From NCBI RefSeq assembly GCF_002886185.1, contig NZ_KZ614147.1, positions 903,187 through 967,186 of the forward strand: a stretch of 64,000 nucleotides of DNA. Direction: 5' to 3'. Position 1 is the stretch's first letter; each line of letters starts with the position of its first letter. Position numbers and translations under genes: made by a program. Below are positions 34,709 to 43,387 of this stretch, piece after piece. The notes under the pieces were generated by a model. The model saw nothing but the letters and a program-made list of their open reading frames with translations. It searched no databases and had not been told where the DNA came from. Source of the DNA: Salipaludibacillus neizhouensis. GTDB lineage: Bacteria; Bacillota; Bacilli; Bacillales; Salisediminibacteriaceae.

Positions 34709-35255
34709 CTTTCCACCTCCTAAAAAAGGTTGATCGCTCACAAAACATAAGTAATCCTTGTTTATCAGGCAGTACGATTTCCTTTTGTGGTTCAAAACCA
34801 CATTTTTTAAATATATGAATCATCTTTCCGTTGCGAATGTCTGGCTCAGCTACAATTTTATTCGTACCCTCATGCTGAAACATAAAGGCTGTCATCGCAC
34901 GTACGAGTGGTAAGGCTAATCCTTTCCCTAAAAATTTCGCAGGACCGAACAATAGGTGAATCCCTTGATCTGCGTCTTCATGCTGATAGTAATTCCCAAT
35001 AATGTCTTCGGTAGGCCAGTAACATTCCCAATAGCTCATCGGTTCTCCGTTGACATAGCCAATATATAAAGATTGATGGCGATCACATAATAGTTTGTAC
35101 AAATGCTCCTTATATTTTGGTAAAGGAAAGTTTTGCTTCCAAAAGGGAATAACGTGGGCTTGATGATGCCAATGATGCAAGCGATCCAAATCGTCCTCTA
35201 GCTCGACTCGCCGGAATGAGATTTCATAACCTGTTTCCTCATCAATAAGCCTCAA
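34677..35255 (-). CDS. GNAT acetyltransferase for hydroxamate formation (RhbD/IucB-like)
   Basis: A protein of about 192 residues in the acyl-CoA acetyltransferase family of siderophore clusters. It contains HHWHHQAHVIPFWKQNFPL, the active-site His region, and YWECYWPTEDIIGNYY. The acetyl-CoA-binding part is DADQGIHLLFGPAKFLGKGL, then AEPDIRNGKMIHIFKKCGFE. It acetylates the N-hydroxy-amine to make the hydroxamate. I place the start at TTG 35255, 10 bases after AAGGAG; this overlaps the end of the synthetase gene by 14 bases. TTG 35276 is an in-frame alternative without a well spaced site. Confidence 0.82.
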   Translation of the reverse strand: MRLIDEETGYEISFRRVELEDDLDRLHHWHHQAHVIPFWKQNFPLPKYKEHLYKLLCDRHQSLYIGYVNGEPMSYWECYWPTEDIIGNYYQHEDADQGIHLLFGPAKFLGKGLALPLVRAMTAFMFQHEGTNKIVAEPDIRNGKMIHIFKKCGFEPQKEIVLPDKQGLLMFCERSTFFRRWKDVNFIQQLHV

Positions 35256-37077
35256 TTGTATCCAACTCCTTCTCAACTAAAGGATTATCGATGTCCACGT
35301 AAACCGATTGTGTTTCCAAGGAACCAGTCAACTCATCCATGTCGTGGAAACGCGTGAGTAAGTTTGCTTTGCATGGCAGGGTTTCATATGTAAGTATGCT
35401 ATTAATAAGCTGCGATGAGGTTTCCACTGGTAGTTCAATCTGTTCTAATGCTTCCTTGATTTCGAACAGGAGCTTCTTTTCCTCTATCAGATTACTTACA
35501 CCAAATGCGTTAACTAAGCCGAGCAAATGATTATAGTAAAAATAGTACAGTAAACGTTCATCTGCAATCGCGTCCGTGCATACGGTGTTACTTTTTTCGC
35601 TAATCCCTGGTAAAAGTCGATTAAGCCGCTCATGATAAGATTGGCAATAATAATAACCTTGATTATCTCGATAATAGAAGCGGTCAGGATAACCTTCTGC
35701 TAATTGGATAACACTATTTTGTTGATGCGCTTCAAGAGCGATCCCATAAGTTAAGTAAAGCCACATAATCGGCTTCAAAGAACGACCTAGGTAGCATCGG
35801 AACCAATCCAAGCTCACTTCTTCCGTTGAACGTTCCTCCTTAACCGCTAATTCTTTAATTATTTCTGCTAGTCTTGAGGAATGTCCATCGATCGAATCCT
35901 GACATAGTGCAGCAACTGAAGTTGCATTCAAAGCACGTTCTAAATAAAATGGATTTTCTCTTAAAATCACTTCAAATCCAGATTCCTTTTCTCCATCAAT
36001 CGCAACAGTTAAAAAGGCAGGATCGCTGATGATTTGAAAATGAGGATGATTGTTTCTTAGATCTTCACCAATCTTGCCGTCAAGCAATTTTTTAACTTCT
36101 ACTCCTCTTTCAAGCTCCATCCTCTTATTCGCACGAATAGAATTTGTAATTTTCACGTTCAGGGAAAGCTTCCACATATATTTTTCTTCTGGATGGTAGA
36201 CTGTCCGAACAGAAGACGTTGGATAAAAGGGACGCCCTTGCTTTCCAATACTTTCGATTAATCCTTGCTCCATCAATGCTTTTACGTGTGGTTTCCGCAT
36301 GAGAAAAGCGGCCTGCCACGGGTGAATCGGGATAAGCGCATACTCATCGACTTGACAATAGTTCGCTTTGAATTCACTTGTTATTTGAGGATCTTCCTTT
36401 AATTGTTCTTTTACAAGTTTTATTGCTGTATTTTCTAGGGCGGACCCATGTTCGACAATCGATATATGGACCCGGAAATAATGTAATTGAAACTTTCCCT
36501 TTAACTCTGGCGAATAAAAGGGGGCATCCCATTCAGATATTCCCTGACGACTTTTTGGTGTCGGGTGCAGTAAGTGACCAAATATCAATGCTTGCTCTGA
36601 TTCTATGAAGTTCATATCAGACTGATAGAGATGATCCGCCTCATTAGAACGCGCTCGCACAAAATTTTCGATATTTTGGCAACTTAAAATGACTCGCATC
36701 ATCAGTTCATCTTGATATCCAGTCCCATTGCTTGCAGCCCCAGCGTTCATATTCAACTCCTTGATCACCATACTTGTGAGCGTTACATAATCAAGCTCAA
36801 ACAGTTGATTACTGTCAGAGGAAAGAGAATAAAAGAGAGGAAATGAAAAAATATGCCTTCCAGTGATCGACCAATATCTTAATGGAATATATAAGTGAAT
36901 ATCTTGGTTGGATAATTCGCAATCGATTAGTTGTTTTACTTCCTTGCGATCTGCTAATCTGCTAACCAAGTCGCAGAGGCTATTATCCTTTTCGAGCTTA
37001 TAATCTCCTGTTTCTCTTAAATAGCAATTTAAGAAGCTTTGAATCGTCGCTTGTTCCGCAATCTGTTTTGAATTCAT
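35242..37077 (-). CDS. NIS siderophore synthetase, IucA family (first condensation)
   Basis: An approximately 611-residue IucA/IucC enzyme. The family blocks are clear: FGHLLHPTPKSRQGI (the HP-T-K loop), ALIPIHPWQAAFLM, PTSSVRTVYHPEEKYMWKLSLNVKITNSIR, and LRENPFY. In the C-terminal half are YGIALEAHQQNSVI and NHLLGLVNAFGV. It probably couples citrate to the first N-hydroxy-N-acetyl-diamine. Two starts are possible, ATG 37086 and ATG 37077; AGGAGAGG sits too close to the first, so I use the second. It lies 15 bases after the decarboxylase gene. Confidence 0.88.
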   Translation of the reverse strand: MNSKQIAEQATIQSFLNCYLRETGDYKLEKDNSLCDLVSRLADRKEVKQLIDCELSNQDIHLYIPLRYWSITGRHIFSFPLFYSLSSDSNQLFELDYVTLTSMVIKELNMNAGAASNGTGYQDELMMRVILSCQNIENFVRARSNEADHLYQSDMNFIESEQALIFGHLLHPTPKSRQGISEWDAPFYSPELKGKFQLHYFRVHISIVEHGSALENTAIKLVKEQLKEDPQITSEFKANYCQVDEYALIPIHPWQAAFLMRKPHVKALMEQGLIESIGKQGRPFYPTSSVRTVYHPEEKYMWKLSLNVKITNSIRANKRMELERGVEVKKLLDGKIGEDLRNNHPHFQIISDPAFLTVAIDGEKESGFEVILRENPFYLERALNATSVAALCQDSIDGHSSRLAEIIKELAVKEERSTEEVSLDWFRCYLGRSLKPIMWLYLTYGIALEAHQQNSVIQLAEGYPDRFYYRDNQGYYYCQSYHERLNRLLPGISEKSNTVCTDAIADERLLYYFYYNHLLGLVNAFGVSNLIEEKKLLFEIKEALEQIELPVETSSQLINSILTYETLPCKANLLTRFHDMDELTGSLETQSVYVDIDNPLVEKELDTIEAY

Positions 37078-37092
37078 TTCGTCCATCCTCTC

Positions 37093-38649
37093 CTATATCC
37101 TTTGTTCTGTTTCAACTAAATGTTTGATTTGGCTTAAGATAGATTGAATATCCTCTACAGTTGTACTTGGATTTAGTAGGGTCAATTTTAAGTAAACAGA
37201 GTTGTTAACTCTGGTTCGTGCGAGTACAGTATGCCCTTGTTTCAAAAGCTTGTTCCGTATCAATCTGTTCAGCCTATTAAGTTCTTCTGTATCGTTTATT
37301 TTCTCTTTTGATTCAGCTCGATATCGAAAAACAACGGCATTAATTTCAGGGTGATTCATAAGCTCAAAATCAGAATCCTTTTCAATCATTATTGCGGTAT
37401 CTTGAGCTAGCTTAATTGTATAATCAATCATGTCAGCAAACGTTTTTTTACCAAGAGCTTGGAAAGAGACAAAAAGCTTTAAAGCATCAAAGCGTCTCGT
37501 CGTTTGAATCGACTTGGTTACTAAGTTGGGAATACCAGTGTCTTCATCGTCCTCAGGATTTAAATAATCAGCGTGTAGCTTGATAAAATCAAAGTTCGAT
37601 TTGTCCTTTACTAGGAAAGCACCACAACTAATCGGCTGATAAAATAACTTGTGAAAATCGACGGAGATCGAGTCAGCAAGATTAATTCCAGTTAACTGAT
37701 GTTTGTGACTTTCACTAAGCATAAGTGCCCCTCCATAGGCAGCATCAACGTGAAACCAGATTTGATGCTGATAGGCACGTGTCGCTATCTCAGCTAGTGG
37801 ATCGACACTGCCGAAGTCTGTTGTCCCTGCTGTTGCGACCAGTGCAAAGGGATGTAACCCCTGATTTCTTACTTCCTTTAAGCAACGATCTAAACTGTCT
37901 ACGCACATTCGATGATGACTATCTGTCTCCACTGGTATGACTGCTTTCTCCCCTAAACCAAGCAAAAAAGCAGACTGACGAACGGTGAAATGTGCATCCT
38001 TAGAGCATAAGATTCTTAGTTTATTGGCCTCGATCGGTAATCCGTTTCTTTGGGCATTCCAGTTAAACGTTCTTTTCAGATAGCGATCCCTAGCCAAAAG
38101 TAATCCCATAAAATTAGATTGTGTCCCACCACTTGTAAATACTCCGTCTGCTCGTTTCCTTTGAAAAAAGAGATCGCTTAACCAATCAACCATTTTTTCT
38201 TCAAGTACGGTCGCCGACGCGCTTTGATCCCATGAATCCATGGATTGATTTGTTCCACTTATCATCACCTCTGCTGCAAGAGCAGAACTTAAAGGTGGAC
38301 AATGAAGATGGGCAAGGCATGTTGGGTTTGAGACGACAATGGAATGTCTCAAAATAGTTTTACCAATGTTTTCAAGCACTGTATCCATCGATGATTCGTC
38401 ATCAGGTAATATTTCTTCAAAGGTTTCATTGAATAATCCCGTAAACTCTTCATGACTTAAACCACTATAAGGTTTTTTGTTATTAGAAAACTGATGTACC
38501 AAAGCATCTTGTGCCCGCCCCATTGCATTAGCATAATTATCGAGGCTCTCTTTTGTACTATTTAAAAAGTAATGATTAAATGTTTGATTATTAAGTTGAG
38601 CTGATCCATGCGTGACCGGTTCTAGTAAACTAGCTTGTTTAATGACCAT
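37093..38649 (-). CDS. PLP-dependent L-2,4-diaminobutyrate decarboxylase-like enzyme (RhbB/Ddc)
   Basis: A 518-residue group II PLP decarboxylase. It shows HLHCPPLSSALAAEVMISGTNQSMDSWDQS, FTSGGTQSNFMGLLLAR, the PLP-ring Asp in WFHVDAAYGGALML, and the PLP lysine in SVDFHKLFYQP. It is first in the siderophore operon and would make 1,3-diaminopropane from diaminobutyrate, as RhbB does for rhizobactin/schizokinen. Lysine or aromatic amino acid decarboxylation is a less likely alternative. No diaminobutyrate aminotransferase (RhbA) gene is present in the operon. AGGAGGTG lies before the ATG. Confidence 0.82.
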   Translation of the reverse strand: MVIKQASLLEPVTHGSAQLNNQTFNHYFLNSTKESLDNYANAMGRAQDALVHQFSNNKKPYSGLSHEEFTGLFNETFEEILPDDESSMDTVLENIGKTILRHSIVVSNPTCLAHLHCPPLSSALAAEVMISGTNQSMDSWDQSASATVLEEKMVDWLSDLFFQRKRADGVFTSGGTQSNFMGLLLARDRYLKRTFNWNAQRNGLPIEANKLRILCSKDAHFTVRQSAFLLGLGEKAVIPVETDSHHRMCVDSLDRCLKEVRNQGLHPFALVATAGTTDFGSVDPLAEIATRAYQHQIWFHVDAAYGGALMLSESHKHQLTGINLADSISVDFHKLFYQPISCGAFLVKDKSNFDFIKLHADYLNPEDDEDTGIPNLVTKSIQTTRRFDALKLFVSFQALGKKTFADMIDYTIKLAQDTAIMIEKDSDFELMNHPEINAVVFRYRAESKEKINDTEELNRLNRLIRNKLLKQGHTVLARTRVNNSVYLKLTLLNPSTTVEDIQSILSQIKHLVETEQRI

Positions 38650-38804
38650 TCTTACACCTCCTGGACTAAGCAGCCCTTTAATAAAGACGCTTTAACTGTT
38701 TCTCGAGATAAGCCTTAGATAAAATGAATTCTGTAATCACATGCATCTGGATGTAAGAAACTGTTCAATGTATAAATAGTTCTATGTGACCTCCCCACTT
38801 TCCT

Positions 38805-38880
38805 TATAGGCTGTTTTCTAAAAGATTGTTGCTTTTCCCGCTGGAGTCCCTTTTCCAAAAACAAAAAGTATACGAAAACA
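38805..38880. repeat. Short copy of a Bacillus-type dispersed repeat
   Basis: On the minus strand GACTCCAGCGGGAAAAGC and nearby sequence resemble the core of repeats widespread in Bacillaceae. It lies in the 5' leader of the siderophore operon. Confidence 0.35.
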
Positions 38881-39018
38881 GACTTCCTATAAATAAATCA
38901 TGTGTTAAATCCCTATCTGTCTACTATTAATAAACAAAACTAGTAGTGTAGGTGGGAGTCTATGTGGCGGATTGCTAGTTTTACATCATTTACCATCTTT
39001 GCCCGACTCGATGTGTTC

Positions 39019-39047
39019 ATCTTATTGAAAATGAGAATCATTGTCAA
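39019..39047 (-). promoter_or_regulatory. Fur-controlled promoter of the siderophore operon
   Basis: On the minus strand TTGACA (39047-39042) and TAAGAT (39024-39019) are 17 bases apart. TGAGAATCATTGTCA (plus, 39032-39046) matches the Bacillus Fur box TGATAATNATTATCA at all but two of its defined positions and lies over the -35 and spacer. Transcription would begin near 39012, leaving a leader of about 360 bases before the decarboxylase gene. Confidence 0.85.
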
Positions 39048-39094
39048 TTAGATTTGAAGAATTAGTCTATTCGTCTCAGGCCAAATCCTTTTGT

Positions 39095-39115
39095 CCCGGG
39101 ACGCTTCTCTGCTTC
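39095..39115 (+). repeat. REP-like unit, copy 11 (degenerate)
   Basis: CCCGGGACGCTTCTCTGCTTC keeps the spacing but has CGCTTCT in place of CGGTTCT. Confidence 0.6.
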
Positions 39116-39224
39116 TTTTGGACAGGACGAGTTCTGCCGTTATCTGTTGGTATTTGGCTGTTTTGGACGATAGTTAGGAGGGGATATTCGTTAGATTGAC
39201 GATATAGTAATAAATAGAAAAGCC

Positions 39225-39255
39225 CCAGGCGTGAAGAAGAGCAATTCACGCTTGG
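39225..39255. terminator. Hairpin of the GTGAAG family
   Basis: CCAGGCGTGAA (39225-39235) pairs with TTCACGCTTGG (39245-39255) with one G-T pair. AAAG/CTTT extends it outward. No gene ends close by on either strand, so it is not serving an obvious transcript. Confidence 0.6.
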
Positions 39256-39435
39256 AACTTTGCATGTAGGATAGATTGAATATGATAAAATATGGTCAAT
39301 TAAACATTCATGAACTTAAAATTTTTTAGGGGAATTCAGAAATAGTACATGTTCCATTTCATACTCGAAGTAGATAGTTATATTATTAGACTTCCTCAAT
39401 CAACATTCTTAACTACACTGCCAGCCTCCTTTCGA

Positions 39436-39463
39436 GGAAGCGTTAGGGACGGTTCTCTGCTTC
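39436..39463 (+). repeat. REP-like unit, copy 12
   Basis: GCGTTAGGGACGGTTCTCTG with GGAA before and CTTC after. The rest of 39.05-39.66 kb holds no gene. Confidence 0.8.
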
Positions 39464-39562
39464 ATTACTGAGTAATATCGATACACTGCTGCAATCTTTT
39501 AAAGGATCACCAGATTACCTTAAGAAGGAAATTATGATATATTTGATCTAGAAACTTACGAG

Positions 39563-39602
39563 GCTACTATCTGTCTTTCTCCCAGGTAGTAGCTTTCTTT
39601 TT
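39563..39602 (+). terminator. Terminator-like hairpin in front of cysQ
   Basis: GCTACTATCTG (39563-39573) pairs with CAGGTAGTAGC (39583-39593) with one wobble, followed by TTTCTTTTT. No gene lies upstream on this strand, so it may be a leader attenuator of cysQ or the end of an unseen small RNA. Confidence 0.65.
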
Positions 39603-39666
39603 ACCGAGTAACTGAGAAATAGTTGCAAACTTAAAATTCATAAGCTATAAAAATGGAGGTTTTACC

Positions 39667-40491
39667 TTGCTAAATCGTGTTCAAATAACAGATATTATTG
39701 CATTTGCTATCAAAGCTGGTGACGAAATTTTAGATGTGTATCATTCGGCCGACTTTGGAGTGGAAAGCAAAGTCGATGATTCTCCGTTAACGCAAGCGGA
39801 TAAACGAGCGAACGATGTCATTACGGATTTTTTACAAAAAAATTATGCGGAGATTCCTATCCTTAGTGAAGAAGGAACCCACCTTAGTTTTACAGATAGA
39901 AAAAATTGGGAATACTTTTGGTTAGTAGACCCACTTGATGGAACAAAGGAATTCATTAAAAAAAATGATGAATTCACAGTAAATATCGCCTTAATACATA
40001 ATGGTCAGCCGGTAATTGGCGTAATTTATGCCCCAGTCTTAGATATATTATATGTTGCAAAAAGAGGTTTAGGTTCCTTTAAACTAGCAAATGCCTCCAA
40101 ACAATCAATGTCTTCAGAAACGGAGCTTCTCAACCTCGCAATCAAGTTACCTATACCAAAACAAGATAATACAGTGTCTGCCGTAGCAAGTCGCTCGCAT
40201 TTATCAGCAGAAACGGAAGAATATTTAAACAAAGTAAAAGAAAAATACGGAGAAATAACGATTACTTCGGCGGGCAGTTCTCTTAAGTTATGTTTAGTAG
40301 CGGAAGGCAAAGCAGAAGTCTATCCAAGATTTGCGCCCACCATGGAATGGGACACGGGTGCAGGACAAGCCATTGTGGAACAAGCTAACGGTACAGTAAT
40401 AAACACGGAAACGAATGAACCAGTAGTTTATAACAAAGAAAATTTGCTTAATCCTTGGTTTATTGTGAAGAAAGAAAGGTTTGATTTTTAA
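39667..40491 (+). CDS. cysQ: 3'(2'),5'-bisphosphate nucleotidase
   Basis: A 274-residue inositol-monophosphatase-fold enzyme that removes the 3' phosphate from PAP/PAPS, protecting sulfur metabolism and RNA turnover; it is Mg2+ dependent and cytoplasmic. Seen: SPLTQADKRANDVI, LSEEGTH (metal Glu), WLVDPLDGTKEFIKKNDEFTVNIAL (the D-x-x-D-G-T motif), and PTMEWDTGAGQAIVEQANG near the end. The start is TTG 39667, 7 bases after GGAGG. It is a single-gene unit with a leader hairpin and its own terminator. Confidence 0.9.
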   Translation: MLNRVQITDIIAFAIKAGDEILDVYHSADFGVESKVDDSPLTQADKRANDVITDFLQKNYAEIPILSEEGTHLSFTDRKNWEYFWLVDPLDGTKEFIKKNDEFTVNIALIHNGQPVIGVIYAPVLDILYVAKRGLGSFKLANASKQSMSSETELLNLAIKLPIPKQDNTVSAVASRSHLSAETEEYLNKVKEKYGEITITSAGSSLKLCLVAEGKAEVYPRFAPTMEWDTGAGQAIVEQANGTVINTETNEPVVYNKENLLNPWFIVKKERFDF

Positions 40492-40612
40492 GTTTTTTTC
40501 AAAGTAGAGTTCAATTAACTCATAGTTTATACTCTCGGAGTGGTTATCGGAAAAGTAAATATGATACGGAAGGGATATTATTGCTGAAAAAAACTAAGTA
40601 AAAGCTTGCTTC

Positions 40613-40657
40613 AAAAAAGACTTAAACGTGGATATGTGCTACGTTTAGGCCTTTTTT
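40613..40657 (+). terminator. Terminator of cysQ
   Basis: CTTAAACGT (40621-40629) with ACGTTTAGG (40641-40649), flanked by AAAAAAG and CCTTTTTT. Confidence 0.85.
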
Positions 40658-40741
40658 GATTGGTAAGAAAGAATAGATTTGGACCATGTTTTCTTAAGGG
40701 AGAATTGTCGTCTTATAGATTGCTATTTTCCTCCTAACAGA

Positions 40742-40890
40742 AGTGCTCAATCAGCTCTAGGCGGACGCTTTCCGCGGGAAACGGCTTCAGCCTCCTCAAA
40801 AATATGTCTCTTCCTCTGCCAGTAAAGCTCGTCCCGGCGGGGTCTTCAGTCGTTACTATCCCCAGGAGTCGCCGCCTTCACTACTTCTAG
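40742..40890. repeat. Bacillus-type dispersed repeat (long)
   Basis: TAGGCGGACGCTTTCCGCGG near the left end and CAGGAGTCGCCGCCT near the right end are the hallmarks of a GC-rich intergenic repeat found many times in Bacillaceae genomes. Its GC content contrasts with the flanks. Confidence 0.7.
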
Positions 40891-40932
40891 CTTTTAAAAA
40901 AAGGCAGGGTTAAGAAAACAGTCATTTTAAGT

Positions 40933-40956
40933 GAAAGACGCTAAGCGTTTTTCTTA
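40933..40956 (+). repeat. AAAGACGC/GCGTTTTTC hairpin repeat, copy 1
   Basis: GAAAGACGCTAAGCGTTTTT followed by CTTA. First of five similar small hairpins, all found after 40.9 kb. Confidence 0.7.
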
Positions 40957-41143
40957 TCATGTCGAGTTAGCAACCATAGCCTAAATGTTAGGTGAAGAAG
41001 AAGCCTTCCCCACCACACTTAAAAATATAAAGACAAACTATTAAATCGAGACATCGTTTTAAATGTAAAAGATAGCAGAAAGAAAATTTGAATGGTTTTG
41101 TAAGTATAATATTGCACAAATAGGCACTACAAAATTAAGATTA

Positions 41144-41181
41144 TGTAAGCATTTACATTCTTTGCTGGCAATATCTATAAT
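41144..41181 (+). promoter_or_regulatory. PTS operon promoter with overlapping cre
   Basis: TTTACA (41152-41157) and TATAAT (41176-41181) are 18 bases apart. TGTAAGCATTTACA (41144-41157) fits the CcpA cre pattern with one departure and covers the -35. This predicts carbon catabolite repression of the PTS operon. Confidence 0.65.
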
Positions 41182-41221
41182 GAGGTTAACTAGTTAATTT
41201 AATTTTTCTGAAAATCTAAAA

Positions 41222-41235
41222 TTGCACATGTGCAA
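41222..41235. promoter_or_regulatory. Perfect palindrome at the regulator's ribosome site
   Basis: TTGCACATGTGCAA is perfectly symmetric and overlaps the AAAGG site of the PRD regulator gene. Its left half ATTGCACA also occurs at 41111-41118, upstream of the promoter. It may be the regulator's operator. Confidence 0.5.
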
Positions 41236-41248
41236 AGGTTGTGTTTCT

Positions 41249-43372
41249 ATGACGTTGGATGAAAGGTGTACACAAATCATCACGGCCCTATTTAATTCAA
41301 AGAAATGTGTATCCGTTGAAAGGCTAACAAACCAATTGGGGATATCGAAGCGGACGGTGTATTATGACGTTCAAAAAATAAATACTTGGTTGGAAGAAAA
41401 TAAATTAGAGAAAGTCAAAAAAAAGCACAGTAAGGGTTATTATCTAGAAAAAGAAGCAAAGGAAATTATTCCAAAGCTTATTGGTGAAGTTAATAAATTT
41501 CAATACTTTTATAGCATGGAAGAACGATCGTGTTTAATTGCTGTGGAGTTATTAACTAGCCAAATGCCAGTATTTATAGAAAAATTGATGGAGTTAACAC
41601 AAGTTAGTAGAGCAACAGTTTCGAATGACCTGAAAGAGATAAAAAGGACCTTTTTACAGCATCAATTAGAGGTGAGTTTTCATAGAAATAGCGGTTATAA
41701 AATTACTGGGAAAGAAGAACTCAAGCGGCAATTGTTAGTGAATTATTTGGCAGAATTAATGACAACAAAAAAAGAATGGAATAATTTGATAGATCAGATC
41801 AAACTTCCTTTTTATGAGAATGACTTTGGACCTAAGGGGTTCTATGTTCAGTTAAACAGTATGAAACCGCTCATCACAGAATGTGAAGAAGAATTGTCGA
41901 TTGAGCTAACGGACGAAGCGGTTCACCTATTAGCATTAAAATTGATCGTAATTATTCAGAGATTAATGCATGGAAATCGAATCACTATCGATAACGATGA
42001 ACAGGAAGCGTTAACTTCAACTACTGAATATCAGGCTTCTGTAAATATCTCCAGGAAATTGGAGATGTTATATAGCATTTATATTCCAGATAGTGAAATA
42101 TGCTTTATCACTATGAACCTACTGGGATCCAAAGTAAATTATTCAGAATTAGAAGATAGTCAAAATCAAGAAATGAAGAAACTTAGAGTTACAGTTAAAA
42201 GCATTGTTCAAGATTTTCAACACTATGCTTGTATTCTCTTTCAAGACAGTTTTCAGCTTGAAGAGTCTTTATTCAAACATTTAAAGCCCGCCTATTATCG
42301 TGTTAAGTATAATGTGAGTCTAAAAGATGAAAATACGGAAAATTTACAACGAGAATTCCCAGAGATTTTTGAATTAACAAAGAAATCTATTCGTCAGTTG
42401 GAGCAATTACTTGGTGCACAAGTAAAGGATTCGGAAGTAGCGTATATTTCCATGCATTTAGGCGGATGGCTTCAACGGGAAGGGAAGAGGCCAGTTCAAA
42501 GGAAGAAAGCAATGATTGTTTGCGAGAATGGTCTAGGTACATCCAATATACTGTGGGGACAGTTGGAAAAAATTGTAGCAGCCGTTGACATCATCGGATC
42601 TATTTCACAAAGGCAATATGAAAGTAATCCGTATGACGTTGACTTTGTTTTTGCTACAGCCCCTATAAAAAGTGAAAAACATCCAGTTCTAATCGTCAAT
42701 CCTATCCTGACAGATAGGGATAAAGAGGCAGTTTTATCCTTTGTAAATAACCACAATGATTATTCTATAGATGAAAAAACAGTAACCCCTACCCTTCATA
42801 CAATCATGAATATCGTTAGAAAACATACATCAATTTTTGATGAAAAAGAATTGATTCAAGATTTATCATTATTATTTAGTTTAGAACAAGGTACAAACAA
42901 GGTTAGAGAGGAGAAACCTGTGTTAAACGAACTGCTTACAAAGGAAACAATTCAATTAAAAACCAAAGTAGCAAACTGGCAAGAGGCTATACGATTCGCT
43001 TCAGAACCATTGATAGCAAATGGGAGTATTACTGAGGATTATGTTGAAGCAATGATCACAAATGTGGATGAGTTGGGGCCTTATGTTGTCATCGCTCCAG
43101 AGATTGCCCTTCCACATGCGCGCCCTGAGTACGGGGTAGAAAAAATTGGTATGAGCCTTTTACTATTAGGAGAGAGTACTTATTTTTCAAAAGAAGAAAG
43201 GCATCGTGCGAGATTAATCGTTGTCTTAGCGGCTGTTGATAATGAAAAACATTTAAAAGCATTAGCTCAATTGTCTACAATGCTATCAGATGAAGAAGTT
43301 CTGCAAGATGTAATGGGTGCTGAAAGTGTTGAAGATATCATAACATGTATTGACCATCATTCTACTATATAA
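41249..43372 (+). CDS. PRD-containing transcriptional regulator with EIIB- and EIIA-like domains (MtlR/LicR/UlaR class)
   Basis: A protein of about 707 residues. The order is: N-terminal HTH (about 1-60, VERLTNQLGISKRTVYYDVQKI); a second HTH (about 90-155, LTQVSRATVSNDLKEI); two PRD domains (about 175-390, with His such as SMHLGGW); an EIIB-like P-loop (about 415-425, IVCENGLGTSN); and a C-terminal EIIA domain (about 560-707) with the phospho-His in IALPHARPEYG. Such activators are switched by PTS phosphorylation. I use ATG 41249 with AAAGG upstream; TTG 41222 lies inside a palindrome. The following genes encode only IIB and IIC, so this EIIA domain may also serve transport. Confidence 0.85.
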   Translation: MTLDERCTQIITALFNSKKCVSVERLTNQLGISKRTVYYDVQKINTWLEENKLEKVKKKHSKGYYLEKEAKEIIPKLIGEVNKFQYFYSMEERSCLIAVELLTSQMPVFIEKLMELTQVSRATVSNDLKEIKRTFLQHQLEVSFHRNSGYKITGKEELKRQLLVNYLAELMTTKKEWNNLIDQIKLPFYENDFGPKGFYVQLNSMKPLITECEEELSIELTDEAVHLLALKLIVIIQRLMHGNRITIDNDEQEALTSTTEYQASVNISRKLEMLYSIYIPDSEICFITMNLLGSKVNYSELEDSQNQEMKKLRVTVKSIVQDFQHYACILFQDSFQLEESLFKHLKPAYYRVKYNVSLKDENTENLQREFPEIFELTKKSIRQLEQLLGAQVKDSEVAYISMHLGGWLQREGKRPVQRKKAMIVCENGLGTSNILWGQLEKIVAAVDIIGSISQRQYESNPYDVDFVFATAPIKSEKHPVLIVNPILTDRDKEAVLSFVNNHNDYSIDEKTVTPTLHTIMNIVRKHTSIFDEKELIQDLSLLFSLEQGTNKVREEKPVLNELLTKETIQLKTKVANWQEAIRFASEPLIANGSITEDYVEAMITNVDELGPYVVIAPEIALPHARPEYGVEKIGMSLLLLGESTYFSKEERHRARLIVVLAAVDNEKHLKALAQLSTMLSDEEVLQDVMGAESVEDIITCIDHHSTI

Positions 43373-43387
43373 AAGGAGAGGTTTCGA

